Source of the DNA: Ancylostoma caninum
Taxonomy: Eukaryota > Nematoda > Chromadorea > Rhabditida > Ancylostomatidae
Assembly: GCA_037903475.1 (NCBI GenBank)
Contig: JBAJFG010000563.1
Span: forward strand, 992,001-1,056,000
Length of the DNA stretch: 64,000 nt
Direction of reading: 5' to 3'
The stretch's first letter is position 1, and every line of letters starts with the position of its first letter. Positions 23,533-37,726 of the stretch are shown one piece after another. A model generated the notes under the pieces. That model made no database searches and was not told the DNA's origin. It was given only the letters and a program-made list of their open reading frames with translations. The position numbers and the translations under genes were made by a program.

Positions 23533-26500
23533 AATTAAATAGTCGAAAATGGACTTGCTAGGATTGCAGCACTCCAAAAAAAACTAAGAGGAGAACAGAT
23601 AGTGAGTGGTGTTGCTTGAAATTCGCGAATTCATCCCTGCAAAGCAATGGTCTTGAGAAAAGAATTCGCTTAACATCGGCGTAGTGAATGCATGGATGGG
23701 GAAAGAAGAGGGCAAAAATGTTTGCGAGGTGCAATAATTGTATATCTCATCAGTCCCACTACCGCCAAGGAAGAAGGAAGAAGGCCACAACAGACATTTA
23801 ACAGTGAGTGTGACTTGTGTCTTTGCAGATAATGTGGAAGAGCAGTTAAAATTTCGATTATTGTGGCAAAAGTAATGACATTTTGTTGTGGTGTTTAAGT
23901 CATACTCTAATTTGATCACATGTGGTTCTTATGTGAGCGCATTTGAACGTATGAAAAACAACGCATCAATTTCTTGGAGTTCCCTTATGTTCAAACGAGT
24001 TTAATAGCTCATTTTCTCCGCTAGGTATGAGTTATGCGTCAATCAGTGCCTAGGAGTCTGGAATATTTCCCATCCAGAGTCAGAAACTCAAAATTGATCA
24101 TTACTTTCACTTTCAATTCCATTTGATACGTCATACAATGTGCTAAAAAAAGAACAAACGAAAAATTACTAACTTCAACTAGGATTTGAAGGAAAGGAAT
24201 TGACATGCTGATTGAACACTGAATACCTGTGACTGTGATTGCAATCTTTTCATTCATGTCAGCTTCTTTTTCTCAAAACTATAACTCGAATTACACACAC
24301 AGCTGGTTGGTTTTTGATCATTCACAAGTTCAACTTTGAACTTTTGTTTTCTAACTATGCCGACTGTTTGATACATGTACTACATCCGTATGTTTTTTCT
24401 TTGAGAGCGTTCGGATGTGACGCATAGATAAAATGTTCGATTGATTGTAGCGTGAGCAACTAGTGTTCTGTCAAGGGTGGTAGTTGAGCACTATCATTTG
24501 TAGCCGTGGAAAGCCTAGGCAAAAGGTATTTGCTGGCTTGTTACTCATTGTCAGCCAGGAGAGAGGCCGGTATATCCATGAATCGAAGCTTCTACGGATT
24601 CCAGTGACCCAAGATACAGCTCCGAGGGACATAATATAAAACGTAAAACTCAAGACTCCAGTTACTAAGACGCAAATCAGACGTTAGGGTTTTCCCATTA
24701 TTTAAAAAGTTAAGGAATCCCTTAGTCATGATGTTATACGCATGTCACTTTGCTCTTACAAAAAATAGCTACCTTGAAAGCTTGCTCAGTGACTTCCTCA
24801 CTCAAGCTCTTTTTTTTACATCTTCTTTCCGGCTGCTGTTTTCATCCTTGCATATATTAAAGTTGGTGTTGCTATAACTAGTTACTGCTATGTAGCTAGG
24901 AAAGTGCTATATGTTGAGTCTACTATTGAAGTTGTTTAGAATGTGTTTGCCGCGTGAACGCTCTGTTTACGCCCTTTCAAATAAATAAATAAATAACAGC
25001 AGGCTGATGTGGGCTGTTGCTCCTGATTTTAACCTGTGTTCTGCTGGCTTGACTCAATTCATTCTGAATAACCTTACTCAGTAAACTCACGGGTGATCAG
25101 CGCCAAATCGTCGAATTTCCAAGGACTTCATTTCTATCATAACTGAGAAATTTTCAAAGTCTCTTTCTCCTTGAGTGCCCATCTTAGGGCATTAATGTTT
25201 AGTTCCACTTCCTTACTTTCACAGTGGCTGAAGTACGATTCTTTGTGTTTTGCTCACTTCTGATAATTAGCACGTTAACTCAACTGGATAAACAACTGAA
25301 TAGCGAGTACAGGAAATAGAGAAAAAGAAAGGAAAGAAGAAAGTTATTAAATGAACAAAGTTGAAAAGAAGTGAATGTCACAAGTGAATGTTATCAGCTT
25401 TGTTAAGTTTGGCAAAAATGAAAGCTGAGAAGGTGAATTCGCATTGTTCACGTTCAGAGCTATAACTGACCATAAGAAAGCGATTCACAGACCGAAGCAG
25501 GTCTCAAAAACAACAACAGAGTGGGCTAGCATAATTCGCGAAACTAATTCCGCAGTTCCATCCAAAACATTGAAAATGGAGAGTTTTTTCTATGTTCTCC
25601 ATGTTTACGATTAGGTTGTTACAAAATTGATGTCGGATTTTCGAACCTCGAACTTTGGACTAATACGCTTGGAAGAAAAGCGATGTTTCAGTCGCACATT
25701 TGGTACTTATTTGAAAGCTTATTTCTTCCTCTTTCCGCACTTTCATGTACATCTTGACCCATTCACTTTTATTGGCTTCGCGTGTAAACCAGAGCGCAGT
25801 AGTTAGCGAAAATTCGTCCCAAACTGTGTCATGGATTCCAACTTGGTAATAACGCAACAGCTAGGAAGGGGAATATTACCAGCTTATGCGGGAGAGAATG
25901 CCAAATAAAATTATAGCCCAATGTTGATCCAAGTAAACCAGTTCTAGAGATGAATGTCTCAGAGTTAGAGACTAAAATTCAATAACATCAACGTCGTTCT
26001 GGAATCACCGGTGAAAGCAATCCCCAGAGGATGTCTTTAGTATCTCGAAAGGGGCTTTGGAGCTTATTATTATATTTTCTATATTTGACGTCGTGGAAGG
26101 GGTAGGTACGGTGGAAAAGTTGAACAAGTGAATTCTCCTCCAATTATCCTCTGGAATTTTACAAAACCACAAGACCACCCTTCGCACTCCAGCCAATCTT
26201 GAAAAGGACGCAAGCGGAAATCGAGACTCGCCTTTAGAAATCTTACTCAGCGGGCTGTTCTACTACAGATATTTTAAACAAAGAGCCGTAAGGAGGCTAG
26301 TAACAACAACTTCAGGTTGGACTCATTCCTGAGAGGAAGAGAAACCCGTGGAAATACCTCAGCTCAAGACACTCTTACAGATTTTGCTAACTCTAAAAAG
26401 CTTGGCTACAAATCCAATGAGATCAAAATTAGGCTTAAAGATGGCAAAGATGACATGTGTTGATTCTAAGCACACCTTCTTCGGGGGTAAAGACTTCAGT

Positions 26501-27975
26501 TTTAGCAGAGTTACAATGAGTGACAATTCAAATTCAATTTAGCAACAACCTGATATGAAAATTGCACTGAACAAAACGCTGAACCTCCCTGTCTCTCTCC
26601 CTCTTACATGACTAGCTTTCTCCTCCAAAAAAGACATCGAAAAATGGTGCAAGCCTCGCTGAAAGGCAATTTTCTGAAAAAAAAAACGAGCCAATGAAAC
26701 TCAACCAAACTGACATAACAAATGGGAGTCAAAATTTCTACAGTATACAGTCTCCTCGGAATTTCACATCGCTTCGTTCCTTACTCCGGTGATTTCTTTA
26801 ATAGCTGCGCAGGAAATATGTACACCGTTTCTTTCCATGTGAGATTATATTGTTTAGACTAACGATAACGGCTTTGGTTACTTAGCCAAACATGTTGTAA
26901 TTGCTTACAATTATGCATTACAACAGATAGATTTGCTTATCTATTTGAAATCCATTATATATTTCAGAAAATCTGTGAGATTGATTGAGAGAATTCGATC
27001 TACTATAACGAAGCATTGATAATCTGTATATATGTATTCTAAATTTGTATATATGTATTTGGCCTGTGCAGACATGTCAGCATGCTGAACACGGGGATGA
27101 CAATCATTTTGCATGAAAAATATCGATTATATCCCGGATTTATTGATTTATCATCATTTTTGCTCAGGATTAGCGGAAGACATACCTATTGGTATCCTCC
27201 TATATGCTGAAGTTTACCCAAAAGTGTCGATTCATTGACCTCATTGATTTTATTGATTTTCAGCATCTTTGTTTAGGGACAAGTGAGAACTTTGTTTAGG
27301 GACAAGTGAGAACATGTTCAGCAGGGTTCTTTAATAAACCAAACACGACGACAATAATAATAACTTAATAGTAATAATACAATAATAATTTAATAAGTCA
27401 GACCCGATAACATGATAAGTATTTTAAGAAGAAGCGAAGTATTGAATGCGGTTTACTGCCAATTCGGAGCAAACTTTCTGGCAAACATACACAGGTCATA
27501 TTTAAGGAAGCATCTTGCCGTCTTACTTACTCCTTACATGTATTCGTCATCTATCACTTGTTGCCTCATCTATATCTTGATGGTAACAATTACTAAGATC
27601 TTTTGAAGCTTCCTTGGGAACTACCGATGAAAGGATCTTTGACTCGGGGGCGCCAAGGAAGCTATACTTCCGGTAAAGTTCAAGCCCCGAAACCGGTTAG
27701 TGCAAAAACTTAGGAGCTTAAGATAGCTGTGCTTTCATTTCCTTTGCTTTCGTGCATCAATTATTTCATCACTCTCAGTTAATCAGTTCTTTGTTGTCTG
27801 CTCTTCAGTCATCGGTGTAGCACCACCCTACTCATACAGCACTTCAAGGATAGCATCTGGCAGCAAATCTTGGCATGGGAGGATTACTTACTTATATACG
27901 CGGCCCTTGGCCCAGCCGGATGACAAGCGCAACGCTGTTGCAACAGTTTCTCAAAGTTAAGGTCTGACGAAGGCA
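23533..27975. other. AT-rich DNA without a defined gene
   Basis: Only short ORFs occur. An AAATAAATAAATAAATAA tail at about 24979-24997 suggests the 3' end of a plus-strand retroposon. A perfect 23-bp duplication lies at 27268-27313. A minus-strand ORF after a good acceptor (TTCCTAG, near 25860) could be an exon but has no recognised domain. Confidence 0.4.
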
Positions 27976-28434
27976 TTAAAGGCAGTGTCTCACCTCATGT
28001 TGGGTGCCGAGATATTCACAGATTCAGGTCCAGCTCGGAGCGCTGATTCCAATGATGTGCTTAATGTCAGAAAACACCTTCAAAAACCCCTACTTTTAAG
28101 GCAAAATTGGATACAGGAGCGGACGAGTTTTCTTGCTACGTAGCTAGCAAAAGCGGAGCTGAGAAGCTGAGATTGCACCTTAAAATGAACTTCTCAGCAG
28201 CAGCTATTATCAAACAAACAAACGTTTCCGTGTTGAAAAACCATGCCGCACCCTCTTACTGCGGAATGAACTCTCTCGTCCACTGGCCGAGAATTTCGAA
28301 ATTCTCGGCCAAAGAAACCCGTAACTTATGGGGTTTTCGACGTTTCTAGGAAAAACAAAGTACATCATTGTGCTCAGCGGCTCGCATTCTTTCGACTGAC
28401 AAACTTTGTCTCTGAGGTGAGACACTGCCTTTAA
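27976..28434. mobile_element. TTAA-flanked TIR element, family 1 copy B (459 bp)
   Basis: TTAAAGGCAGTGTCTCACCT at the left and GAGGTGAGACACTGCCTTTA at the right, with TTAA at both edges. The interior carries a small palindrome, GAGAATTTCGAAATTCTC. No transposase ORF. Confidence 0.75.
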
Positions 28435-29269
28435 TTACAATTGTATGATAAGAGTTCAAGCAAAATCAGGAAGAACTGAATTTAAAAATGAAAAAGAAGT
28501 GGTGTCCTAATGACAACACTTTTGGTGAGCCACGGATCCAAAAAAGCCAGATGATTTAATTCATGATTATTACAACCGTAAAAAAAGATAGTTCGAAGAG
28601 TGCACTAAAAACTTGAAAGTCTTAGAATATCTAATCCATAGAAACGTAGTATTAGCGAATATGCTCACAGAAGTAGGAAAGAATTTCCACGCTGTGATCT
28701 TTTAAGTAATTTCTTCATGCCAATAAGCCCCTCGTCAACAGGTTTTCGACAGCAACAACATGCTGGAAATGTGACTTGTGCTAGGGGCACAACAGTGGAA
28801 GTTGTGTAAGAAATAGTGGACATATCATGAAATGTGAATCTCCCTTTCAATGCTGTACAAAGCAGAAATTCCTAGGTTTTCCAGAGCACAAATTCTGGAT
28901 CGATCACTGAGAAATCATTGAGCCGCAGAGAAGATTGGGTTGGAATTATCACTTGAGAGGTTTTGTTGAGGCTCAGAATCAAACATTGAACAAATTATTA
29001 TATTCCAAAATAGAAATTACTACAATGCCAGGAAACTAAGACTATTTCCATTCATACTAGCATTATTCTACAGTTTTAAACCCACTCCAGCGCATCTTAC
29101 CGTTTGAAAAAAATCTGAGTACAGAAAGCATAAATAACAACGGCACCAAAAACCACCAAGGAATTCAAGACGTAATTTTCTGGATAGAAGCCAAAGAGCC
29201 AAAAGTCAAGATCTATTCAACTGATTTCTCAACTTCTCCACAGCCAGCCATAACAAAAGGTGGCATTCA

Positions 29270-29993
29270 TTGATGGCAGCACCCACGAAAAAAAATTGTC
29301 ACTCAGATTTTAGAGCGATCTTGGGTCTCCGACTATGAGGAACATAGATATTGCGGTCAAGTTTGTCAGTATTCACGTTAAAATGGTCTTCGGATGCTAC
29401 AAATTTGCTGCATTATAGCAAGCCGGATGAGTTATGCTGGTGGAGTGGATCAAGGAAATCAATAAGGCTGCCTCCATTGGCAACAAATTTCTTGGCGCAA
29501 CTAAATAATCGACCAATTTTCCAGCTTTTCCGAAGGAGAGAAAGCACATGCGAAAGGAAAATAGAATGTTTACCACAGAGACATACCTCAAGAAACGAAA
29601 CAAAACTTATGGTCAGGTGTAAAGCGCTAACAAACAGAAATTCACACCATATTTGAAAATTTGAAAGTTTTGGGAAAAAGAAAAAATGTACGGTCTAATA
29701 ACAACTGAAAGAGCGTACATGGGGCAAACAGACCACTACAATGTAAAACTTCTGGAAATGAGCACGGAAAACAAACGTTTTCTTCGGAAAACTGATTGAC
29801 TGCGGCAGAAAACAGCCGATTCGTATCGCGCCACATCTCATACCCGGATACCAATACTAAGTCTAACTTGTTATATCTTGGGATCGCTGATGCCTACGGG
29901 GGTGCAACTTGTGTAGGATTACTGGGACTATCGTCCAGACTCCAAAACTTCCAAAATTTCGGAGATGAAGACTATCGTGGGTGCTACCTTTAA
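29270..29993. mobile_element. TTAA-type TIR element, family 2 copy 1 (724 bp)
   Basis: Left GGCAGCACCCACGAAAAAAA, right ATCGTGGGTGCTACCTTTAA. The left TTAA is mutated to TTGA. The interior shares a 'TTCGGATNCTNNNAATTTGCTGC' segment with the copy at 60081-60794. The 101-codon ORF inside is not conserved as protein. Confidence 0.65.
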
Positions 29994-32545
29994 GAGAGTG
30001 CAGAAGCGTATGATTCATGTTCACGTTAGATAATTTGCGTCGAGATTCTAATGAAGAATGTTTGAGAGAAACGTCTCTTCGCTTCAAAACACATTCTACA
30101 CAACACATCTACAACATCTACAAAACCCTTGAAAATACCTCGGGCACTTCACGCAGGCATAATAAATTTTGCGTGCACATGGACTCGGTTTCAATGAGAA
30201 TCGCCTTTTCTGAGAAAAAAAGACATGGTAGAGTGAATCAGTAAGTCAAGTTCAAGTTCTAGATTCTAAGTTACAAACAGTTACCAGCATAAAGATGGAT
30301 GAGCTTTCGTTTCGTCTTCGTTGTCGCTAATTAGGTATCCGGAAAGACACGAAACCCCGTCGAAAATAACATAGGACGAGAGTTCGTCATATCCAAGGCA
30401 GGGCATAAGTTCAAAACATCTACATAGTTCAGCCGTCCCTGTTATGATAGCTTCTTTACCCACAACGAAGTAAACAATTTTGTTGCAGGCACAGAGCGAG
30501 ATGTAGCAGTGACCTGCACTGCACAAATAAGTGACTGATGTTCCACATTCCAATGGAAGAAATCAGAAACCAAAGCATAAAAGAGAAAGTTAACAGGTCA
30601 AAAGAGAAAAAACGATAAAAGGAAACTGATCACATCAAATTAATCTCAAGTAGGTATACTCCAACATAGGCAAGTATAATAGCTCATAGAGCTGTTCTTG
30701 GTCCATAGTAAAAGGCTTCAAAGTAAACCCTCCGGTGGAAACGTTCTCGAACTAGTTATCTAAAGAATCCAAAAAACTGGAAACTATAAATCCGTTGTGT
30801 AAGCTTGTTCGATCACTACATACTGCTCATATGTTGCATTTTGTAGAATAATCTCCTGCATTGAACTTGACCCAAACTCATGCGTCTAAGGAAGCAAGTT
30901 TAGTCTGGTAGCTTGGGGAGTGCATCTGTGACTTCGTCTGCAATTACGTACGGCTGCAGCATGGCGTTGGCCAACTGATCACTGGATTGATCTAGGGGAG
31001 GACATTGCAGGATGCGTGGAGATTTTACTAGGTGGCAGCAGAAAACATCATAGAAAAGAAGGAATCTCCAGAAATTGAGGTATAATAGTTTAGATTCCTA
31101 AAAACTTCACTTTTCGTAGCCTCGAAATTTTTTTCTATAATGCGTTTCACTACGGACGACAGCTGGAAAGACAGCAGAGAGAAATACAACGCCAGAAAGT
31201 GTGCAGCAATTAGAGAGGAATGAGAGAAAAGCAGATTATCCGCACGGTTACTCAACTATTGTTTTGGAACGAACTATACTTAAATTGCGAGACGGATGAT
31301 TAATCGATTTATTGATTGAGCTAATTGTGACTCCAACTCCCAATGAATATCTGACAAGTATTTGCTGCATTTTCAGCAGAAGGTTACCTTCCTTTAATTC
31401 TCAAATTGCTTTCGCTTTAGTTTATATTTTCCTAGATTTCAGTGTTCCGTTTTCTCTCTTTGGAACAAGCTCCATTTCACTTTCGCTGTTTTTCTCAACT
31501 TCGGAGGCGAACCCTGTTTGGAAGTGATTCTGCAAAATTAATCGAACTCAGCAGTGGAATTGTGTCATAAAATTGCGCCGTTCCTCGTTTTCTCACAACG
31601 ACCAGCAATTACATACATCTGAACTTTAGCGAAGCGATTTGTTCAATTTCGGAACTGATACGTCTGCCCGCCCGACTCACACGGAATCGGTCTTTGGTAG
31701 AAACCAATAAAAGCGAGACTCGCAGTAATGACACTTCCATGTTTTGATGAGCTCGTTGGTGGTTGCAGAGAAAATTGAGAAATCTTCTGGGAGGAGAGGG
31801 AGTAGTGGAAAGAGGCTAGTGAAATCTTGGAAGGAAAGACCTTTCTAGGGGGTGTTACGTAGCTTGTTTACCTCCCCCCACCTGGCTCCAGCTCATAAGC
31901 TTTGAAGAGGACCGCCAGTGAAGAAAAACAAAATTTTCAAAATAAAGAAATTTCCAAAGTTTTTTTGGCAGTTCAGGCGATGTTCAACTTTATTCCTATT
32001 TTTGCTCAATTCTATTATTTTTTGACTGACTTTCTGCATCAATCAATAATGGAGTTTCTGAATTATTGCTTCCTTCCCGTCTCCCATTAGCCACGCTGCT
32101 TTTTAAGACACCTCACCTGCGCAGAAAAATTCCAACTTCAGAGCTAAGGATCTGTTTGAAAAAATAATGAAAATGAAGTATAAGAGAAATCATCGCGAGC
32201 AAGCTCTCGTAAGTATTTTTTTAGAAAACCAGGGGTACATATATGCTGTATTTCAGCTAGTTAATTGGAGCATTTCCAGGTGCCAACTTATCATTTAATG
32301 CAATTATCTTCAGAATTTCTTCTAATGGGCCACCCAAAAAAATCGCCTTCGCACGCACGCACCGTCCACGCATATACCTCACAAGACAGCTCACTCAAAA
32401 AATAAATTTGAACACGAAAAGAAGTCTTGCAACACGCAAAAAAAAAACAACCGTTCCGCCCCTGGCGAACTGGCTGCCGAGTGCGCCCAGTAGTTCGGAA
32501 CCGCTTGCTATGCTGTACCTTCTGCGCCACGGCACTAACTACTCA
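29994..32545. other. AT-rich DNA without a defined gene
   Basis: No repeat with clear ends, no RNA gene and no ORF with recognisable domains. Confidence 0.35.
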
Positions 32546-32547
32546 GA

Positions 32548-32795
32548 CAAATTGTCGGAAGGACCGCAGCTGAAGGGGATCGCATTCATGTGGTTAAGAA
32601 GCGAGCGACGCAGAGATAAAAATTTTCGGGAGGACGCAGCCGATTGTTTTCTGCTGCGGTACTTCCGAATCTGGCTGGAGTGGTTCGGAAGTACCGCAGC
32701 AGCTAATCGGAAGAAAGTCAGCAGGAAACCGGTAGAATCGCAAGTCACCTGTCGGTTCTTCCGGTTTTCTGCTGCGGTCCTTGCGAAAAATTGTA
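32548..32795. repeat. GC-rich inverted repeat with perfect 19-bp hairpin
   Basis: Outer arms pair 'TGTCGGAAGGACCGCAGC' with 'GCTGCGGTCCTTGCGAAAAA'. Inside, CTGCTGCGGTACTTCCGAA (32651-32669) pairs exactly with 32684-32702. Open frames on both strands reflect its composition. It is probably a MITE. Confidence 0.5.
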
Positions 32796-32799
32796 GTAT

Positions 32800-34157
32800 C
32801 TGCGCATCCATACATTTCAATGATATCACGGTCCACATACTCAGTTGCTGGTCTGATGTAGCGCTGCTGGGGCGGTTTTGGATCACTGTAATCTCGATAC
32901 TTCCTGGGCCCATATGAATTCAAATGAAAAAGGAAGCCAAAATGCTAATTGTCTGCTCTGTGTCTAATCTGTGATTTGGATTGTCGTTGGCACAAAGTGA
33001 GTCCGAGCAAGGCATATCGATTCAGAGGTGAAAATCTCAGGATGTTCAAGTGAGAACATACTTGTACACCGGAATAGCGTCAAGCTGTGATAGTACCACT
33101 TTTTTTCCTGAATTTCGTGGATAAATGAGTATGCCTTCGGGGGATCATAGATGGAACTATGAAAAAACGCTCTAACAGTGAAAATCATCAACGAACTTTC
33201 GTGCAAAACGCTCAGAAGACTGGATGAAAACGTGAAAGTGGAAATGAAACTAGCTTTTAATGATCCACCGAAAAAAGACCAAACATCGACGAATTCGTGC
33301 ACAAAAAACATCCGTACAAAACAGGAACGCCCATGGCTGTCCGAGTCGAGCGGTCTATCTAGTCGCACGGAGGAGTGACGGGTGGTCGACTGGTGATGCG
33401 CTGGCCCGCGAGCGCTCAGCTCACGTTTTTCGCCTCGGCTAAACTCTTACGCATCATCGAAACGTAATTATGCGGTTGCGCAGCAGAAAGCAAGTCGGCG
33501 TGCGCTTGCGTTACGCGCCATTGCGGACGCGGATTAGCCGCCTCTATTCAACTTGCGCCATGCAAATGACGTGCGTCGGCGTGTTTCGTCCGGGTGAAGC
33601 ACGATTTTTATAAGGGTTCGGGTGCCTAAAAACGCTTTTCATTGGAATGAAACCATGGAATCGTCCCTTCAGAGCAGCTGGAGGCTCAGCGGTGGGTTAT
33701 TCCTAGTAAACTCGTCTACTACATAAAACTAAGAAGAGGCAAAATTACTGGGATCTCCTCAAGACTATGGCGAAAAGTGTAAGCTTTTACATGGATGCCT
33801 ATAATTAGCCCAAAGCATTGCAGCAAAAATAGGAGATCAGGAGAAAATCTGGCTCATTCCACCTCTAATAACTACGTATACTAGGCTTATAACGCATAAA
33901 ACCCATTAAGTTAGGAATATGTAGGAGTAAAACTGTACTGATTTCTAGATCTCAAAAGCAGCAGTTTGTTTGCGGAAGCCAGTTTCTAAACGAGGAAGAA
34001 TTTAAAAGTCAAGATCCCTCGGATCCTAAGGAACCCTGAATTCCAATACTATGGCAAATCTTTTTATTTCTCAGGAAGAATTGCTTTCCGACTTTTTTTA
34101 GAACATTGCAGTAACATATCCAGAGGACACAATCATAAAGTTTTCCTTAAACCGTCC
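32800..34157. other. Intergenic, with a CpG-rich patch
   Basis: About 33360-33600 is rich in CpG and GCGC-containing words, unlike its flanks. No gene is recognised; the patch could be regulatory or transposon-derived. Confidence 0.3.
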
Positions 34158-34546
34158 ATGAAATGCAGTGTCTCACCTCAGAACCGATTTTTAGCTTTTA
34201 AAATTAGAAGAATCTTCAGACAACGCTGATCACAACGGTGTACATATTTCGTCGGAAAACTATCGAAAAACCCATCTTTGGATCACTTTCTCTCGGAGAG
34301 TTCCGTGTGCCTGTGGCGACAACTACCACAGGGAGCTGTGGAGTTGCAGCACACCATGGCAGCGCAACTCCTCGTGGTAGCTGTCTCAACGAACTTCTGT
34401 AACTCTCCACAAAAATGGGGTTTAGAAAAGGTTTTTTTTAACCTTTCCTGTGAGAAAATGTGTATACCATTGCAATCAATGTTGCCTGGTGATTTTTCTG
34501 ATGATAAGTGCTCAAAATAAATCCAAAAGTGAGACAATGTCTTTGA
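34158..34546. mobile_element. Degraded TIR element, family 1 copy C
   Basis: Left ATGCAGTGTCTCACCTCAGA, right AAAGTGAGACAATGTCTTTG. This is the same terminal design as the copies at 392 and 27976 but with mutated edges. It contains an internal imperfect palindrome around the CTACCAC motifs at 34320-34385. Confidence 0.5.
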
Positions 34547-36950
34547 CTGAATTTTTTGACAGGGTTGATGCGGACCTAGTGTGTCAAAGATAAGAACTTT
34601 CTTTGTACAGAAAGAATATATTAGAATTTCCCCGTACATTCCCTTTTTTCCAGAATCACAAGCTGTGAATCTCTCTATCGATTCAGTTAACTGAGAACAT
34701 CGCGAAGTACGCAGTCGTCATCTACAGCCTCACAATGTGTTCACCATTTCGGACAGGCAATTACAGAAATGATTGCAATTGGGAGTGCAGAAACGAGTTG
34801 TAGAACTATGATACTTTTAGGGTATTGCTGTAAAAATGCGGTCCGACCAAATAAAAACTTTCCAGAAAGAATAGACCTGCAGTGATGTTCCCAAAAACAG
34901 TAATGACATATGAAACTTCGGCAGAATCTGAGCTCTAATAAATTCTTATGCGTCCAAGTTCATGGTTTTTCTTCGAGCAAAGGTGACTTGTTCAAAGTCT
35001 ACCTACGAAGGTAGAATTTCGCTGTGAGAAGACCAAAAAACGATGAATGCACCTTTTTCGTTGTGGTCCTCTTGCTAAACCCTCAATCCTGGTTCCCTAT
35101 TCGAGCTTTGGTGGCTTGTACCAGATTTAGTACCTCACAGAATTTTGTAGGATCTTGCATCTTGGGCAGAATATTACACGGGCAGAATATTATATACCGC
35201 ACCATCAAATATTTGCGTGCGTTTATGTGACTATCCATTCTTTCGTCTACCCATCATCAATAGTTCCGGAATCCTTATGAAGTATTGCTGGCAAGGAGGA
35301 GTATCAAAATTCCTCTATTCTCGGAGAAGTGGCACTTCTTTTCCAGGACGCTTCTCGGATTGAGAGCAATACAGAGAAAGAAAAACCTCTAGAAAACGTT
35401 TCAGCGTTTCCTAATCTTATCCCGTTTTTGTTCAGATCAGTGCAAAAATCATGCACGTTTCAATCGTCTTCTTCAAGCACTTGCCTCACAATGAGGCAGG
35501 AAAAAAGCGCATCCTGGAAAAGACCGCCATCTGCGAGAGAAATTTCTCGCGAGAAGAAGTAACTTTATAGAAACTCGCAGTTCTCTTCTGTAATCAACAC
35601 AAATGGAACCAGTTTCATAATCTGCTCCCATTCGCATGATAAAACTATTGTGTTACGATGTAATGAACTTCTAAACATCATTTGAAAACAGTGAAGGAAC
35701 GAGAACCTCTTGAATACGAATCGAACGGATCGCCTTGAAGCCGCCTGCCCATCGGAAGGATGATGTCATGCCAGGGTATTCTCATACTCGTTACCGCCAC
35801 AAGCAAACAGAAGCAGTTGCAAAGAACATCCAGAACTGGTCCGGCAGAAAAAAAAACAAAGGTCAAGAGCGATGAGAGCAGTTTTTTCTGCTTGAGAAAA
35901 GTCTATGAATTGCTGTTCAAAAGCACAAACCTCACAATGAAGATTGCAGGGAACAAAGGCGCAAAGTAACAAGGTAGCAGTGACGTTTTTCGTCTTACTG
36001 GGAAAACATTCGTTTCTTGCCCAGCCATTGTTCAACGCTCTGCCAAGTGATAAAAATCGCTGCTGCTTCTATTGTTAGGGGTTCTATTGTTGGAAGTTCT
36101 TTTTCAGAAAGATTAAGCCTAAACAACGGCAAAGGCTTAGTTCAAGGACATCTATCACTTTTGCTCTAGTCGGTTTCGGTCAGACTGTGAGTGCAGACCA
36201 GTAGTTTTTGGAATGTAATTTTTCATGGATCTTCTGAAGGACAGCATTACGCACAAATGAAAAAGAATGAATTTTAAAGAAGATAGATGAACAGAGAAAA
36301 CAACAAAGGACAAAGGAAATGCTGCGCAGGAAAAGGGGCTACGTACTTAAATCAAACAGAGCGAAAAAAATGAAAGAGATGAGCAAAAATCGCATCTTCG
36401 TGAAGTTTGCAAGCAAAGAGTGAAGTTCGGCTGTCGCGCACTGAGCTTTTTACTATAGCGGAGAACAAAGCCTCAAAGCTATCTGGAATTGAGTGAAAAC
36501 CGTATATATCTTCTGGAACGGCTTCGGAAGGGCATAGGACATCTAGACCTGCCATTTCTCTCCTTTGAAAATAAAATGCAGGAACTAGCAGATTTTGTGA
36601 TTAATTCACTATTACGAAGATATGCATGAGATGAGAAGTACATTCCGGCTTCCTAGCATTCGAGTACTAAACCCATAATCGCCTACTCATCTTGTGCTCA
36701 GGTGAAGAAAAAAAAATTCGAGCAGATTTTGCTTATTCTTCATTTATCTTCCTCGCAAATTTTTTTCCGAAGCAAACACACAAAAGATAAGTGAAACCTG
36801 TTCAAATTTGGCAATTTTGTGGATTTATTCTTACTTAGTTACTGATACACTCCAAGGTGTGCAAGCCAAGAAAAGGCGTAGAACTAAAACAAAGAAAAAT
36901 TTAACCATAACATGCAGTGGTCGGTAAAAACAATAGGATCCGCTGGAATT
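34547..36950. other. AT-rich DNA without a defined gene
   Basis: A 67-codon minus-strand ORF at 36352-36555 has moderately protein-like composition but no known motif and no clear splice partners. Otherwise nothing was recognised. Confidence 0.3.
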
Positions 36951-37073
36951 TACGCCAAAGATAAGCAAGCCTCCTCGAATTTGCACGCCGTGTAAATTCG
37001 AGCAGAATGTACTGGAATTAACAAAAAAAAAAGCGAAATTCGCTCAAGTCCATACTGCACGTAAATTCCAGCG
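36951..37073. repeat. Short inverted-repeat element (123 bp)
   Basis: Perfect 14-bp ends: CGCTGGAATTTACG at 36951-36964 and CGTAAATTCCAGCG at 37060-37073. The centre is AT-rich and noncoding. Confidence 0.6.
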
Positions 37074-37726
37074 CTTTCTGCGTATTTTTCGTTTATCCTT
37101 TTAATAAATTCGTTTCTCACTACTTACTTTCATTGCGTTTTCATCTTCGGAAGCGACTTTCCCTGTAAAAATTCCAAATATTCCACTTATCATACCTACA
37201 AAAAGGTTTGTAAATTTGTTTTCTGCATATAAATAATCCCGCTATAATTGCATATGAACCCCCAACAACTTTCGCTGCTAATTCCAACAGATTTCTCTCA
37301 TTTTCTGGAGATTCACGTGTATATTTTGGACGAATTCGGGAAATATTTTGGTGGAAAATAGGCGAAATTTATTGGAAAGCGCACTAATTCCACTCGGATT
37401 TTTTCACATGAGCATCTTCTCCTCATGATGAATAAGTTCGATGGAAAGTAAAGGTGCACAACCATCTTCACCACCACGTCATCCTCAGCTACCTTCACAG
37501 TCCAGGTTTGTAATACCCTTGATCATGTATTTAGAGGAGTATGGAGGCGAATGCCCTGCTGAGGGCAGGTGACACTGCAGTCGGAGATGTCCGGAAGAGG
37601 TGCTGATGTTCAGTATGTGATGTCTCTGTCTTGAACGTATTCGCAGCTCTACTGCACCGGTAGGAAAGTGTGATTTTTCTTTGCGACGGTATATTTTTGC
37701 CGCTAGTACCTTTGGGCCTGGGCTGG

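Noticed and set aside
24471..24653. Possible acyltransferase C-terminal exon on the minus strand
   Set aside because: Similarity to the PLSRLTY-type motif was too weak, with key positions missing and no neighbouring exons.
32408..32917. 169-codon ORF and overlapping minus-strand ORFs
   Set aside because: They arise from the GC-rich inverted repeat; no domain on either strand.
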